A stretch of 64,000 nucleotides of DNA from Pseudoalteromonas sp. T1lg88 (GCF_002964765.1 NZ_PQCF01000002.1:27763-91762), one strand, 5' to 3'. Counted from the first letter of the stretch, positions 1-10,002 are shown. The notes: a model not told the origin generated them from the letters alone. Made by a program: numbers and translations.

Positions 1-1
1 C

Positions 2-64
2 TACCCGGCGTGGTTCTTCGAAGGCGAAGCTCGCTATAAGCTTGGTTTACAGTTCCGATTCTAA
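2..64 (+). CDS. C-terminal end of an outer-membrane beta-barrel protein, probably a TonB-dependent receptor (partial)
   Basis: Only the last 20 codons are in the window, reading in frame from base 2 to a TAA at 62-64. The peptide ends in alternating hydrophobic and polar residues with a terminal phenylalanine (YKLGLQFRF), the classical BAM recognition signal of outer-membrane barrels. The next gene is a SapC family gene, and TonB-dependent receptors commonly precede SapC in Alteromonadales, so a receptor is the best guess. The family call is inferred from this short tail and the context. The stop codon touches the left end of a miniature inverted-repeat element. Confidence 0.55.
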   Translation, partial: YPAWFFEGEARYKLGLQFRF

Positions 65-226
65 TACCAATTCTGTTAAGTATGTGAGCAGATATAGCGC
101 TGGATAAATGATGTGATAACAAGGCGGGATTTTTTCTTATGTAGTTATTCTACATAGAAAAATTCCAACGCTGTGAGCATGATATTTAGCCCGCTAGAAT
201 GATTAGCTATTTAAGTGAATTGGTAT
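64..226. repeat. Miniature palindromic element (family A, full copy)
   Basis: A 163-bp non-coding element. Its terminal inverted repeats are ATACCAATTC (64-73) and GAATTGGTAT (217-226), with further imperfect pairing inward. At its centre is a hairpin TATGTAG-TTATT-CTACATA near 138-157. It starts on the TAA stop of the upstream gene. Its right end (about 177-229) is almost identical to 57524-57572, which shows that it is a dispersed repeat. It has no coding capacity, so it looks like a MITE or bacterial interspersed palindrome. Confidence 0.75.
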
Positions 227-247
227 AATTAAGCTGTGCGCTACAGC

Positions 248-279
248 AAAAAGCCAGTGTTTGAGCACTGGCTTTTTTT
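248..279 (+). terminator. Intrinsic terminator after the receptor gene
   Basis: Stem AAGCCAGTG / CACTGGCTT with a six-base loop and a run of seven T. It lies downstream of the receptor gene and the family A element and before sapC, so sapC probably has its own promoter. Confidence 0.8.
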
Positions 280-461
280 ATGCCCTTAATTTGCGGCGTT
301 TTAAACAAGTCTAACCAAGGGCTAGGGCATTACCGAACCGCCAAAATAGGGGGAAAAGGGTACATCAAACTTTAATGTATTTTCACTTTCTTTTTGTCAA
401 CAAAACCGATAGCCTTAGGCCACAACAAGTAATAAATACGTAAATAGTATGGAGCAGTATC

Positions 462-1169
462 ATGGCGGAACAACAAGTACAGCCTTTGCATAACGAAAAG
501 CATGCCAACACAAAAATTAAACCTGGCCTTAACATCGAATTTTTAAAAACTCAGCATTTAGTGCCGGTAGTGGCGCACGAGTTTGGTCGTATCGCCAATG
601 AATTCCCACTGGCGTTCGTAAAAAACAATGAGTCTGGTAAATTCCAAGCGGTTGCCTTATTCGGTCTTGAGCCGGGCGAAAACCTGTTTATCAAAGACGA
701 CCAATGGCAGGCAGCTTTTGCCCCGCTAGCGGTTACTCGCTACCCACTAGGTCTGGTTAAGCACCCAGAGCAAGAGCAATACGGTGTGGTTATCGATGAA
801 GCCAGCCCGCTAGTTGGCGAAGAAGAAGGCAATGCCCTATTCGAAAACGGTGAAGAGACGGAATACCTTAAGCGTCGTAAAGAAGCTTTGGTTTCTTTTA
901 TCGAGTTCAGCGGTGTAACCGATGCCTTCACTCAGTACCTTGCCGATAAAGAACTACTGGTAGCACAAACGCTAACCGTTGATATCAAGGGCGAGAAAAA
1001 AGACATCACGGGTATCCACCTGATCGATGAGAAGAAGTTGCAAGAGCTTAGCGATGAGGACTTCCTTGAGCTACGTAAGCGCGGTTACTTGGCGCCTATC
1101 TACTCTTTCTTAACCTCGACTCATCAGGTTGGTCGCCTAGCTCGTTTGAAAGCTGAGCGCGATGCATAA
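462..1169 (+). CDS. SapC family protein
   Basis: The 235-residue product matches the SapC family (Pfam SapC), named after an S-layer-linked gene of Campylobacter. Its biochemical role is not established. In marine Proteobacteria the gene often lies directly downstream of a TonB-dependent receptor, as here, so a link to receptor function or surface nutrient uptake is an inference from context. There is no signal peptide and no membrane segment, so it is probably cytoplasmic. Start: ATG 462 with GGAG at 451-454. An intrinsic terminator follows at 1196-1220, and another lies upstream at 248-279, so it is probably a single-gene unit. Confidence 0.85.
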   Translation: MAEQQVQPLHNEKHANTKIKPGLNIEFLKTQHLVPVVAHEFGRIANEFPLAFVKNNESGKFQAVALFGLEPGENLFIKDDQWQAAFAPLAVTRYPLGLVKHPEQEQYGVVIDEASPLVGEEEGNALFENGEETEYLKRRKEALVSFIEFSGVTDAFTQYLADKELLVAQTLTVDIKGEKKDITGIHLIDEKKLQELSDEDFLELRKRGYLAPIYSFLTSTHQVGRLARLKAERDA

Positions 1170-1195
1170 GTAAATCGTTTAACAACGAACATAAG

Positions 1196-1220
1196 AGCCC
1201 GGAAATAACCGGGCTTTTTT
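1196..1220 (+). terminator. Intrinsic terminator after sapC
   Basis: Stem AGCCCGG / CCGGGCT with a six-base loop and a T run, 26 bases after the sapC stop. Confidence 0.85.
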
Positions 1221-1338
1221 ATGCCCGGCTGGTCACTAAATCGGCTGTTAACCATGTTGGACGAAAGTTTTACCTTTTTATCCTTGAGTAACACTCGTCC
1301 TTGTGAAAAAATTTGAGTTTATTTTATGACCCCAATAA

Positions 1339-2004
<666 letters not shown>

Positions 2005-2017
2005 GCGCCGAAAAAAC

Positions 2018-2042
2018 AAAAACCGCCGTCAGGCGGTTTTTT
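2018..2042 (+). terminator. Intrinsic terminator after adk
   Basis: Perfect stem AAAAACCGCC / GGCGGTTTTT with a four-base loop ending in a T run, 13 bases after the adk stop. Confidence 0.9.
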
Positions 2043-2080
2043 GATCCTAGCGCTGCTTTTATCGGTATAATCAGTATCCT

Positions 2081-2346
2081 AGGGTCTGTTTATCTTTGCG
2101 GTTTACTTTATGTTCAATCTAAACCCATTCTGATCGCGACGCTCGTTATGCAGCATAGTTATTCTATGTCGGTAACGAGCAACAAAGAGCAGAGGGCGTT
2201 TAGAAGAACCCCTAGGGCAGCGCTTGAAGCCTATTTCTCCCGTGTTGGCACATGTTTATGTAGAATAACTACACCACACATGTGCCGCCTTGTATAAATA
2301 CGTTACAAACAGCTACAGAAACAAACAACAAAGGTCAACAGACCCT
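2081..2346. repeat. Miniature inverted-repeat element (family B) in the hemH leader
   Basis: The terminal inverted repeats are AGGGTCTG (2081-2088) and CAGACCCT (2339-2346), and the similarity runs further inward (GTTTATCTTTG against CAAAGGTCAAC). Nested hairpins fill the inside. One is GCTCGTTA / TAACGAGC at 2141-2180 around CATAG-TTATT-CTATG, and the other is GGCACATGT / ACATGTGCC at about 2246-2286 around TGTAG-AATAA-CTACA. It ends eight bases before the hemH ribosome binding site. A short relative lies at 44323-44374. Confidence 0.7.
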
Positions 2347-2368
2347 TGCAACGAAAGGAAATGAGTTT

Positions 2369-3373
2369 ATGTCTTTAGCTTTGACGCAGCCAGCCAGTCG
2401 TTATGGTGTGTTGTTGGTCAATTTGGGAACTCCGGAGGCACCGACGGCCGCGGCGGTGCGTGCTTACCTTAAAGAGTTTCTTTCGGATACCCGAGTGGTG
2501 GAGATCCCGCCTTTGCTGTGGTCCATCATCCTCAATGGCATTATTTTGCCCACACGTTCAGCTAAGGTGGCCAAGGCCTATGCCTCTATCTGGCAAAGTG
2601 AAGGCTCGCCGCTGCGGGTCATTACCGAGCGTCAGGCAAAGGCCCTCAAGCAAGCCATTCAAAGCCAAAGTGGTCAGTCTATTCATGTGGACTATGCCAT
2701 GACTTATGGCCAGCCCAGCATTCAACGCAGAATTGCTGATATGCAGGCTCGCGGCATCGACAAGATAGCTGTCTTGCCTTTATATCCTCAGTATTCGGCA
2801 ACCACCACGGCGGCGGTATTCGACAAGCTAAACCGTCATCTTGCTAAGGTGCGTAATATTCCCGAGATCCGTTTCTTAAAGCATTATTATGAGCGCGACA
2901 GCTATATTCATGCCTTGGCCGGGTCTATTGCCAAATACCGCCAAGTTCATGGTGACGCAGAAAAGCTGATTTTCTCCTTTCATGGTATCCCTAAGCGCTG
3001 TGTGAATAAGGGCGACCCTTATTACGAGCACTGCAAGTTTACCGCCGAGCGCTGTGCACAGAAGTTGGGGCTCAGCGATGAGCAATGGCTGATGACCTTT
3101 CAGTCGCGCTTTGGCAAAGAGGAGTGGTTACAGCCCTATACGGATAAAACCTTAACCGAACTGGGTCAAGCCGGAGTGAAGAAGCTGCAGGTGGTGTGCC
3201 CGGCCTTTGCCGCCGATTGTTTGGAAACCCTGGAGGAAATATCGGTAGAAAATGCCGAGATTTTCACCGAAGCGGGCGGTGAGCATTTGGGTTATATCCC
3301 AGCACTGAATGATGATGCCGAGCATATCGAGCTCTTGGTCGAGCTTGCCTATTCGCAGTTGCAGAACTGGTAA
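2369..3373 (+). CDS. hemH: Ferrochelatase
   Basis: Inserts Fe2+ into protoporphyrin IX in the last step of haem synthesis. The N-terminus (GVLLVNLGTPEAPT), the central SFHGIPKR segment with the catalytic histidine, and GYIPALND near the C-terminus are all typical of bacterial ferrochelatase. The start at ATG 2369 gives 334 residues and has an AAAGGA site 9-10 bases upstream. A longer frame open from 2282 would translate the repeat element and is not credible. The promoter must lie within or upstream of that element. A bidirectional terminator follows. Confidence 0.96.
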   Translation: MSLALTQPASRYGVLLVNLGTPEAPTAAAVRAYLKEFLSDTRVVEIPPLLWSIILNGIILPTRSAKVAKAYASIWQSEGSPLRVITERQAKALKQAIQSQSGQSIHVDYAMTYGQPSIQRRIADMQARGIDKIAVLPLYPQYSATTTAAVFDKLNRHLAKVRNIPEIRFLKHYYERDSYIHALAGSIAKYRQVHGDAEKLIFSFHGIPKRCVNKGDPYYEHCKFTAERCAQKLGLSDEQWLMTFQSRFGKEEWLQPYTDKTLTELGQAGVKKLQVVCPAFAADCLETLEEISVENAEIFTEAGGEHLGYIPALNDDAEHIELLVELAYSQLQNW

Positions 3374-3375
3374 TT

Positions 3376-3401
3376 AAAAAAGCGCCCTCGGGCGCTTTTT
3401 T
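3376..3401. terminator. Bidirectional terminator between hemH and the thiol peroxidase gene
   Basis: Stem AAAAAAGCGCCC / GGGCGCTTTTTT with a two-base loop, A-rich on one side and T-rich on the other. It can stop both converging genes. Confidence 0.9.
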
Positions 3402-3425
3402 AATGTCTGATTTTTACCGCGGATA

Positions 3426-4022
3426 TTAAAGTGAATCTAGAGCGGCGATGGCTTTTTTATAGTCCGGCTCTTGTGAGAGTTCACTGACCAATTCCTTGTA
3501 AACCACCTTGTGCTCTTTATCGAGGACAAATACGGCTCGGCTTAAAATGCCCATGTCTTTAATAAGCAGCCCATAGTGTTCGGCAAAATCGCGCCACACA
3601 GCATCGGATAAGGTTTCCAGCTTGTCTATGCCTTCTGCGGCACAATAGCGTTTTTGCGCAAAGGGCAGATCGGTGCTGATGGTGAGCATGGCTACCTGCG
3701 GGTAATTGGCCGCCACCTGCTCGTTAAAATGTTTGGTTTGAATGCTGCACACCCCAGTGTCTAGGCTCGGCACTACGCTTAGCAGTACTGCCTGTTGTTG
3801 ATAATCACTCAGGCCTTTGGCCTGGAATGCACTATCGACAACACGAAAATCAGGAGCCTTTTGACCAACGGCTACACCATTTCCGAGCAGTACCACGGGC
3901 TTGCCTTTGGCTGTAACCTTATTGGCATCCAGGGTGTTGATGGTGGTGCTTTGTTCTGCGAAGGCGCCGTAGCTGACACTGGAAGCCAGCACGAGGGCGC
4001 TGAGCAATACTTTATTTATCAT
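3426..4022 (-). CDS. Thiol peroxidase (Tpx-type peroxiredoxin) with a signal peptide
   Basis: A Tpx-family atypical two-cysteine peroxiredoxin that reduces hydroperoxides. The peroxidatic cysteine is C92 in SLDTGVCSIQT and the resolving cysteine is C127 in QKRYCAAEGI. Residues 1-22 form a Sec signal peptide (short basic start, hydrophobic core, AFA-E cleavage site), and about 20 further residues precede the usual Tpx start. The enzyme therefore appears exported to the periplasm, whereas the E. coli enzyme is 168 residues and lacks such an extension. Total length is 198 residues. It is convergent with hemH and stands alone. Confidence 0.9.
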   Translation of the reverse strand: MINKVLLSALVLASSVSYGAFAEQSTTINTLDANKVTAKGKPVVLLGNGVAVGQKAPDFRVVDSAFQAKGLSDYQQQAVLLSVVPSLDTGVCSIQTKHFNEQVAANYPQVAMLTISTDLPFAQKRYCAAEGIDKLETLSDAVWRDFAEHYGLLIKDMGILSRAVFVLDKEHKVVYKELVSELSQEPDYKKAIAALDSL

Positions 4023-4154
4023 ATTCTTGCCTTAATTTTAATCTGTATGCTGTAAATTGTTTTGATAGAGCCAGTCTATATTTAAATTGAGTAATGTTAA
4101 TACCACTATTTGTGGTTAGCTTTTGTAAAATAAGCGGTAATTATCATTTCATAC

Positions 4155-4281
4155 CATTCTCAGCCCCTGGTGTCAGGTATTCTAAGTGATGAAAACACCA
4201 GTGTCGCGCAGCCGTAACTCGCCCGCTTTTGCCCACAGGCTGAGAAGTAAAACTTATGCTCGCAACCCATGACTGAGAATG
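4155..4281. repeat. Inverted-repeat region between tpx and spoVR
   Basis: The 316-base gap (4023-4338) upstream of the peroxidase gene and downstream of spoVR has inverted arms CATTCTCAG (4155-4163) and CTGAGAATG (4273-4281). Inside is a smaller pair CTGGTGT / ACACCAG. It resembles a palindromic intergenic element, but there is no second copy in this window. The rest of the gap is AT-rich and should hold the peroxidase promoter. I see no clear intrinsic terminator for spoVR. Confidence 0.35.
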
Positions 4282-4338
4282 TCTGACTCTATTACAGACC
4301 GACAATCTAGACGTTTTATTTCTTCGTTTATTCTCGAC

Positions 4339-5852
4339 TTAGTGCTCGAGTTCCAACTCTGAGTTGGGGCAAGTGCCTAACTTGACTATGCTACCGTCAG
4401 CGTTTTCCTGCTCAAGGCGCACGGGGAAGCCCCATAACCTGTGCAGGTGTTTAAGCACCTCATCCTTGGATTCGGCCAATGGAATACCAAGATGAGGGAT
4501 ATAGCGCAGGGTTAGCGACCTATCGCCACGAATATCAATGTTATAGACCTGAATATTGGGCTCATGATTGCTGAGGTTGTATTGTGCTGACAGCGCCTGG
4601 CGAATTTTTTGGTAGCCGTTTTCATCGTGGATCGCTGCGACTTCTAAATGCGGTTGCTGGCTGTCATCGACAATGGAAAAAAGTTTGAATTCACGAATGA
4701 GCCGCGGTGATAAAAACTGGCTGATAAAGCTCTCATCTTTAAAATTCTGCATCGCAAAATGCAGGGTTTCCAACCAATTACTGCCCGCATACTCGGGGAA
4801 CCACTGACGGTCCTCATCGTCCGGATTTTCACAAATACGGCGAATATCCACCATCATATTAAAACCCAAGGCGTAGGGGTTGATGCCGGAGTAATAATTA
4901 CTGTTGTAGGGTGGCTGATAAATTACATTGGTGTGGCTTTGCAGCACCTCGAACATAAAACCATCGGTGAGTTTGCCCTCGTCATAGAGGTGATTAACAG
5001 GGTGTAGTGCCAGAAGGTGGCCCAGCCTTCATTCATAACCTGGGTTTGCTTTTGCGGGTAGAAGTACTGGGATATTTTGCGCACTATACGCACTATCTCG
5101 CGCTGCCAGGGTTCCAGGAGAGGCGCATTTTTTTCGACAAAATAGAGAATATTTTCCTGCGGTTCTGAAGGAAAACGCGGGCGCTTTTTACTTTTTTGTT
5201 GTTCACTGGTGGGAATGGTACGCCACAGCTCATTGACCTGAGATTGCAAGTAATCGGCGCGCTCCTGCTGGCGCTTTTGCTCCTCATACAGGGATATTTG
5301 CTGCGGTCGCTTATAGCGGTCGACGCCATAATTCATCAGTGCATGGCAGGAGTCGAGAATATCTTCTACCTCATCTATGCCATATTTTTGCTCGCACTCG
5401 GCGATGTAGTTTTTGGCGAACAGCAGGTAATCGATAATGGAGCCGGCGTCGGTCCAGGTTTTAAACAGATAATTCCCCTTAAAAAAGGAATTGTGGCCAT
5501 AACAGGCATGGGCCATCACTAAGGCCTGCATGGCCATGGTGTTTTCTTCCATCAGGTAGGCAATACAGGGGTTGGAGTTAATAACGATTTCATAGGCCAA
5601 GCCCATTTGGCCACGGCGGTAGTTTTGCTCTGTTTGAATAAATTTCTTACCGAACGACCAGTGGTTGTAGCCTATGGGCATGCCGACGCTGGAGTAGGCG
5701 TCCATCATCTGCTCGGCGGTGATCACTTCAATCTGATTGGGGTAAGTGTCGAGCTTATAGTGCTCGGCGACCCGTTTGATCTCCTGCCGATATTCTTCCA
5801 GTAAATCAAAAGTCCAATCTGGGCCGTCACTTAAAGGCTTGGTCATAGTCAC
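4339..5852 (-). pseudogene. spoVR: SpoVR family protein (YcgB), interrupted by a one-base frameshift
   Basis: Two abutting frames together give one SpoVR protein of about 504 residues (E. coli YcgB has 510). The N-terminal part reads LSDGPDWTF through QTQVMNEGWATFWHYTLL, then leaves frame near 4994-4997. There TTAATC stands where TTAAATC (Leu-Asn-His) is expected, so one A of the coding strand is missing. The downstream frame resumes with FMFEVLQSHTNV and runs to the normal C-terminus. SpoVR proteins act with PrkA and YeaH in starvation and general stress; their chemistry is unknown. Last gene of the operon, eight bases after yeaH. All flanking sequence is well conserved, so this is either a recent lesion or a sequencing error. 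Confidence 0.9.
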
Positions 5853-5860
5853 CCCTTATG

Positions 5861-7147
5861 CTAGGCGCGTTGCGCCGTAGTGCTTGCACTTTTTTTAAAG
5901 AGTTCGCGGAAGATAGGGTAAATGTCTTCCACCGAGGTAATGTGCTTAATGGCAAAGTTCCCGAAGTGCGCCGCTAATTGTTCATACTCGCGCCACAGGC
6001 TTTGATGGGCGCGATTGGTGATCTCCACATAGGCGTAGTAGCGCACCATGGGTAAAATCTTGTTGCTCAGTACCTCAGCGCATTGAGGGGAATCATCGGC
6101 CCAGTTATCGCCATCGGACGCTTGGGCGGCGTAGATATTCCACTCGCTGGAGGAATAGCGGGCGGCAATGATCTGGTGCATCAGCTTTAGGGCGCTGGAA
6201 ACTATGGTGCCGCCAGTTTCTTGAGAATAGAAAAACTCCTGCTCATCGACCTCCTTGGCCTGGGTATGGTGGCGTATATACACTACCTCAATGTCTTTAT
6301 AGGTGCGGGTCAGGAATAAGTAGAGCAGAATATAAAAGCGCTTTGCCATATCCTTGGTGGCCTGATCCATGGATCCAGACACATCCATCAAGCAAAACAT
6401 CACCGCCTTGGAGGTGGGGTGGGGGCGCTTTTCATAGTTGCGAAAGCGCAGATCATAATTATCGATAAAGGGCACGGCCGAAATTTGGCGTTCCAGCTCT
6501 TCTATTTGCACCAGCAATTGATTGATACGAGTTTGCTCCGGCACAGGTTGTTGCTCTAGGTGCATAAGTTCTTGTTTGAGTTCGGCCAACTCACGCTTTT
6601 TCCCTGCTGTCATGGCCACTCGGCGCGCTAAGGAGCTTTGCAATGAGCGGATAATGTCTATATTGCTTGGCACCCCATCGCTACAAAAACCGGCCCTGTG
6701 GGTGCGCATCTGCACCAGCTTGTCGAGGCTGTTTTCCTGTAAGTTAGGCAGCTCTAGATCTTCAAAAAGGAGGTCGAGATATTCGTCCTTGGAGATGGAG
6801 AACACAAAGTCATCCGTGCCTTCTCCTTGGTCGCTGGCTTCGCCTTCACCGGCGCCACCGCTTTGCCCTGCTGGAGGGCGCTTGATCCTGTCGCCGGTAT
6901 TGAACTGATCATTGCCCGGGTGCACCTGCTCGCGAAAGCCGCCCTTGCCCTGATGAAACACCGGCTCTTTGATGTCCTTTGCGGGTATGGATATGCTCTC
7001 ACCGCTGGACACATCGGTGACACTGCGTTTGTTTATGGCGTCTGAAACGGCTTCCTTAATTTGCTTTTTATAGCGTCGAATAAAGCGTTGACGATTAAGC
7101 GTACTTTTATTCTTGCCGTTCAGGCGCCTATCGATAAAGTGCGCCAT
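5861..7147 (-). CDS. yeaH: YeaH/YhbH family protein (DUF444, von Willebrand A-like)
   Basis: The 428-residue cytoplasmic protein matches DUF444. The N-terminus ([20 protein letters not shown]) and the central metal-site motif DVSGSMD of a VWA-like domain are plain. A low-complexity Gly/Glu-rich linker lies around residues 80-110. It is the middle gene of the prkA-yeaH-spoVR operon, conserved in many Proteobacteria and induced in stationary phase through RpoS in E. coli. The exact role is not known. Start ATG 7147 has GAGGGG upstream. Unlike its two partners, this gene is intact. Confidence 0.94.
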   Translation of the reverse strand: MAHFIDRRLNGKNKSTLNRQRFIRRYKKQIKEAVSDAINKRSVTDVSSGESISIPAKDIKEPVFHQGKGGFREQVHPGNDQFNTGDRIKRPPAGQSGGAGEGEASDQGEGTDDFVFSISKDEYLDLLFEDLELPNLQENSLDKLVQMRTHRAGFCSDGVPSNIDIIRSLQSSLARRVAMTAGKKRELAELKQELMHLEQQPVPEQTRINQLLVQIEELERQISAVPFIDNYDLRFRNYEKRPHPTSKAVMFCLMDVSGSMDQATKDMAKRFYILLYLFLTRTYKDIEVVYIRHHTQAKEVDEQEFFYSQETGGTIVSSALKLMHQIIAARYSSSEWNIYAAQASDGDNWADDSPQCAEVLSNKILPMVRYYAYVEITNRAHQSLWREYEQLAAHFGNFAIKHITSVEDIYPIFRELFKKSASTTAQRA

Positions 7148-7176
7148 AAAATTCCCCTCAACTTACTTCAAAGGCG

Positions 7177-9100
7177 TTATTGTGATTTGCGTACGCGCAA
7201 GTACCACTCAGATAACAGCCTTACTTGTTTCTGGGTGTAGCCCTTAGCTACCATGCGATTTACAAAGTCTTCGTGCTTCTTCTGATCTTCCGCCGAGGTT
7301 TTGGCATTGAAGGAGATAACCGGCAACAAATCCTCGGTATTTGAGAACATTTTCTTCTCTATCACGGTGCGAAGCTTCTCGTAGCTGGTCCACAAGGGGT
7401 TTTTGCCATTGTTGTGCGCCCGTGCCCGCAGGACAAAGTTGACGATTTCGTTGCGGAAGTCCTTAGGATTGGAGATGCCCGCAGGTTTTTCAATTTTTTC
7501 CAACTCGGCGTTCAGAGCGGCACGGTCAAATAGCTGCCCCGTATCCGGGTCGCGGTATTCCTGATCCTGAATCCAAAAGTCTGCATAGGTCACATAGCGG
7601 TCGAAAATATTCTGACCATATTCGGAGTAGGACTCTAAATAAGCGGTTTGCAGCTCTTTACCGATAAATTCAACGTATTGCGGGATCAGGTAGCCCTTAA
7701 GGTGCGATAAGTAACGCTCTTGTACCTCGGCACTGTATTGTTCACGCTCGATTTGTTGCTCAAGCACATAAAACAGATGCACCGGGTTGGCCGCCACTTC
7801 GCTGTGATCAAAGTTAAAAACCCGGGACAGTATCTTAAAGGAGAAACGTGTCGACAGCCCGGTCATCCCCTCATCGACGCCAGCGTAGTCGCGATATTCC
7901 TGATAGGATTTGGCCTTGGGATCCGTATCCTTGAGGCTTTCGCCGTTATAAACCCGCATTTTTGAATAAATACTGGAGTTTTCCGGCTCTTTAAGGCGGG
8001 ATAAAACTGAGAACTTGGCTAAAGTCTCGAGTGTGCCTGGGGCGCATGGAGCGTCGCATAGCTCACTGTTTTGTAATAGCTTATCGTAAATTTTTACTTC
8101 TTCGGTAACGCGCAGGCAATAGGGCACTTTAACGATATAAACCCTGTCGAGGAAAGCCTCGTTGTTTTTGTTGTTTTTAAAGGTTTGCCATTCTGACTCA
8201 TTGGAGTGAGCGAGAATAATACCGCTAAAGGGCAGGGCCGAAATGCCTTCGGTACCGTTATAGTTGCCTTCTTGGGTTGCAGTAAGCAGTGGGTGCAGCA
8301 CCTTGATTGGCGCCTTAAACATTTCCACAAACTCCATCAAGCCTTGGTTGGCCAGGCATAAAGCGCCGGAATAGGCGTAGGCATCGGGATCATTTTGGGC
8401 AAAATGCTCTAGTTTACGAAATATCGACCTTGCCAACTAGGGCCGAGATATCCTGGTTGTTCTCATCGCCGGGTTCGGTTTTGGCGATGGCGATTTGATT
8501 TAAAATAGAGGGGTAGCGCTTAACCACCCTAAACTGGCTGATGTCGCCATTGTATTCTTTTAAGCGTTTTGCCGCCCAAGGCGACATTATGGTGCGCAAG
8601 TAACGTTTTTTGATGCCGTATTCGTTCTCTAACAGGTCGCCATCTTCCATAGCGTTAAAAAGGCTTAATGGATGGTCATTAACCGGCGAGCCTTTTAAAC
8701 AATAAATCGGCACCTGTTGCATCAGGTATTTCAATTTTTCGGCGATGGATGACTTACCGCCACCAACTGGGCCAAGTAAGTACAGAACTTGTTTATACTC
8801 TTCAAGGCCTTGCGCGGCGTGTTTAAGGTAAGACACTATTTGCTCTATGGCATCTTCCATACCATAAAACTCACTGAATGCCGGGTAGCGGGCGATCACC
8901 CTGTTGGAAAAGAGGCGACTGAGTATCGAGTCTTGCGAGGTATCTATCATCTGCGGCTCGCCTATGGCCGTCAGTAGTCTTTCAGCGGCCGTGGCGTAGG
9001 CCGTTTTGTCTTGTTTGCACAACTCTAAAAACTCGCTAACGCTATATTCTTCTTCTTGGGATGCTTCAAAGCGAGATTGATAATGCTCAAATATTGTCAT
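7177..9100 (-). pseudogene. yeaG: PrkA-type serine protein kinase / AAA+ protein (YeaG), interrupted by a one-base frameshift
   Basis: Two overlapping frames add up to one PrkA protein of about 640 residues (E. coli YeaG has 644). The N-terminal AAA-like part contains the P-loop GPVGGGKSS at residues 110-118. It continues to SALVGKVDI and then hits a stop, because the coding strand reads ATATTTCGT where ATATTCGT (Ile-Arg) is expected. The extra base is one of the A's at 8419-8421 on the plus strand. The second frame resumes at RKLEHFAQNDPDAY and is normal to the end. Start: ATG 9100 with GGAGG six bases upstream; the frame open to 9139 is an overextension. PrkA is a stress-linked kinase and first gene of the operon. 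Confidence 0.92.
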
Positions 9101-9236
9101 AGCGACCTCCAAGGAACCCGAAGCTAAGATGAAAGGCAAAGATGCAACTCGGTTACTTAAAGCGTAGACAGTGTTATAAAAATTTGCGAAATATATTAGG
9201 AATTTAGTCCTCTGGATTGGCGTTGGATTCGGGCAT

Positions 9237-9277
9237 AAAAAAAGCCCAGTTGTACACCGACAACAAGGCTTTTTTTG
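9237..9277 (-). terminator. Intrinsic terminator after sodB
   Basis: Read on the minus strand: AAAAAAAGCC, an imperfect stem (TTGTTGT / ACAAC), then GGCTTTTTTT. It lies 50 bases after the sodB stop. Confidence 0.75.
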
Positions 9278-9326
9278 TCATTTAGTCAAGGTGAAATTAA
9301 TTCACCTTAACATGACTGTCTGGCGA

Positions 9327-9911
9327 TTAAGCAGCGAAGTTTTGGTTCGCGAAATCCCAGTTAACTAGTGCCCAGAAACCTTTAAGGTAATCAGGACGCA
9401 GGTTACGGTAATCGATGTAGTAAGCGTGTTCCCACAGATCCACAGTTAGGATAGGAGTTACGCCAGCTTCAGTTAGCGGAGTCGCTGCATTTGAAGTGTT
9501 AACGATATCTAGAGAACCGTCGGCAGTTTTAACTAGCCAAGTCCAGCTTGAACCGAAGTTGTTAACTGCTTTATCGTTGAAAGCTTCTTGGAAGGCTTCG
9601 AAAGAACCCCATTTAGCGTTGATAGCATCGGCAACTGCGCCAGTTGCTACACCACCGCCATTTGGAGATAGGCTGTGCCAGTAGAAAGTGTGGTTCCAGA
9701 TTTGTGCAGCATTGTTGAAAACACCGCCTTCTGATGAACATACGATCTCTTCTAGTGATTTACCTTCGAAATCAGTACCTTCGATTAAGCCGTTTAACTT
9801 TACTACGTAAGTGTTGTGGTGCTTACCGTGGTGGTACTCAAGAGTTTCTTGAGAAATGTGCGGCTCAAGAGCGTTGATTTCATAAGGTAGTGACGGTAGT
9901 TCAAATGCCAT
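9327..9911 (-). CDS. sodB: Superoxide dismutase [Fe]
   Basis: Cytoplasmic enzyme that dismutates superoxide to oxygen and H2O2. Metal ligands are visible: His27 in EYHHGKHH, the histidine in WNHTFYW, and Asp/His in DLWEHAYY. The NNAAQ segment is the iron-type glutamine signature. The ATG at 9911 gives 194 residues (E. coli SodB has 193), with GGAGA at good spacing. The upstream in-frame ATG at 9923 would include the ribosome site. Single-gene unit, with a terminator at 9237-9277 and a palindromic promoter region upstream. Confidence 0.96.
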   Translation of the reverse strand: MAFELPSLPYEINALEPHISQETLEYHHGKHHNTYVVKLNGLIEGTDFEGKSLEEIVCSSEGGVFNNAAQIWNHTFYWHSLSPNGGGVATGAVADAINAKWGSFEAFQEAFNDKAVNNFGSSWTWLVKTADGSLDIVNTSNAATPLTEAGVTPILTVDLWEHAYYIDYRNLRPDYLKGFWALVNWDFANQNFAA

Positions 9912-9985
9912 GTTTTTCTCCATCTGTCTTTATTTGAAAATGGGCTTTAACCGGGTGCACGTTGCGCTCGGTGTACTGAAAGCCT

Positions 9986-10002
9986 TTATAGTGGTACTAT
10001 AA
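9986..10002. promoter_or_regulatory. Palindrome in the sodB/grxD divergent region
   Basis: Perfect inverted repeat TTATAGT-GGT-ACTATAA about 75 bases upstream of the sodB start. Read on the minus strand it contains two -10-like hexamers (TATAGT, TATAAA), so it may overlap the sodB promoter and serve as an operator. It does not match the Fur 19-mer well. The rest of the 337-base gap (9912-10248) holds an AT-rich hairpin near 10091-10123 and nothing else I can name. Confidence 0.35.

Noticed and set aside
2282..2368. Longer N-terminus of ferrochelatase from 2282
   Set aside because: It would translate the family B repeat; the start at 2369 has a good ribosome site and the family length.
6522..6908. 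128-residue frame opposite yeaH
   Set aside because: Antisense to a conserved gene, low-complexity Pro/Ser content, no recognisable domain.
4923..9139. Programmed frameshifting in prkA and spoVR
   Set aside because: No slippery heptamer with downstream structure is visible, and these proteins are made from a single frame in all relatives I know. A mutation or sequencing error is simpler.
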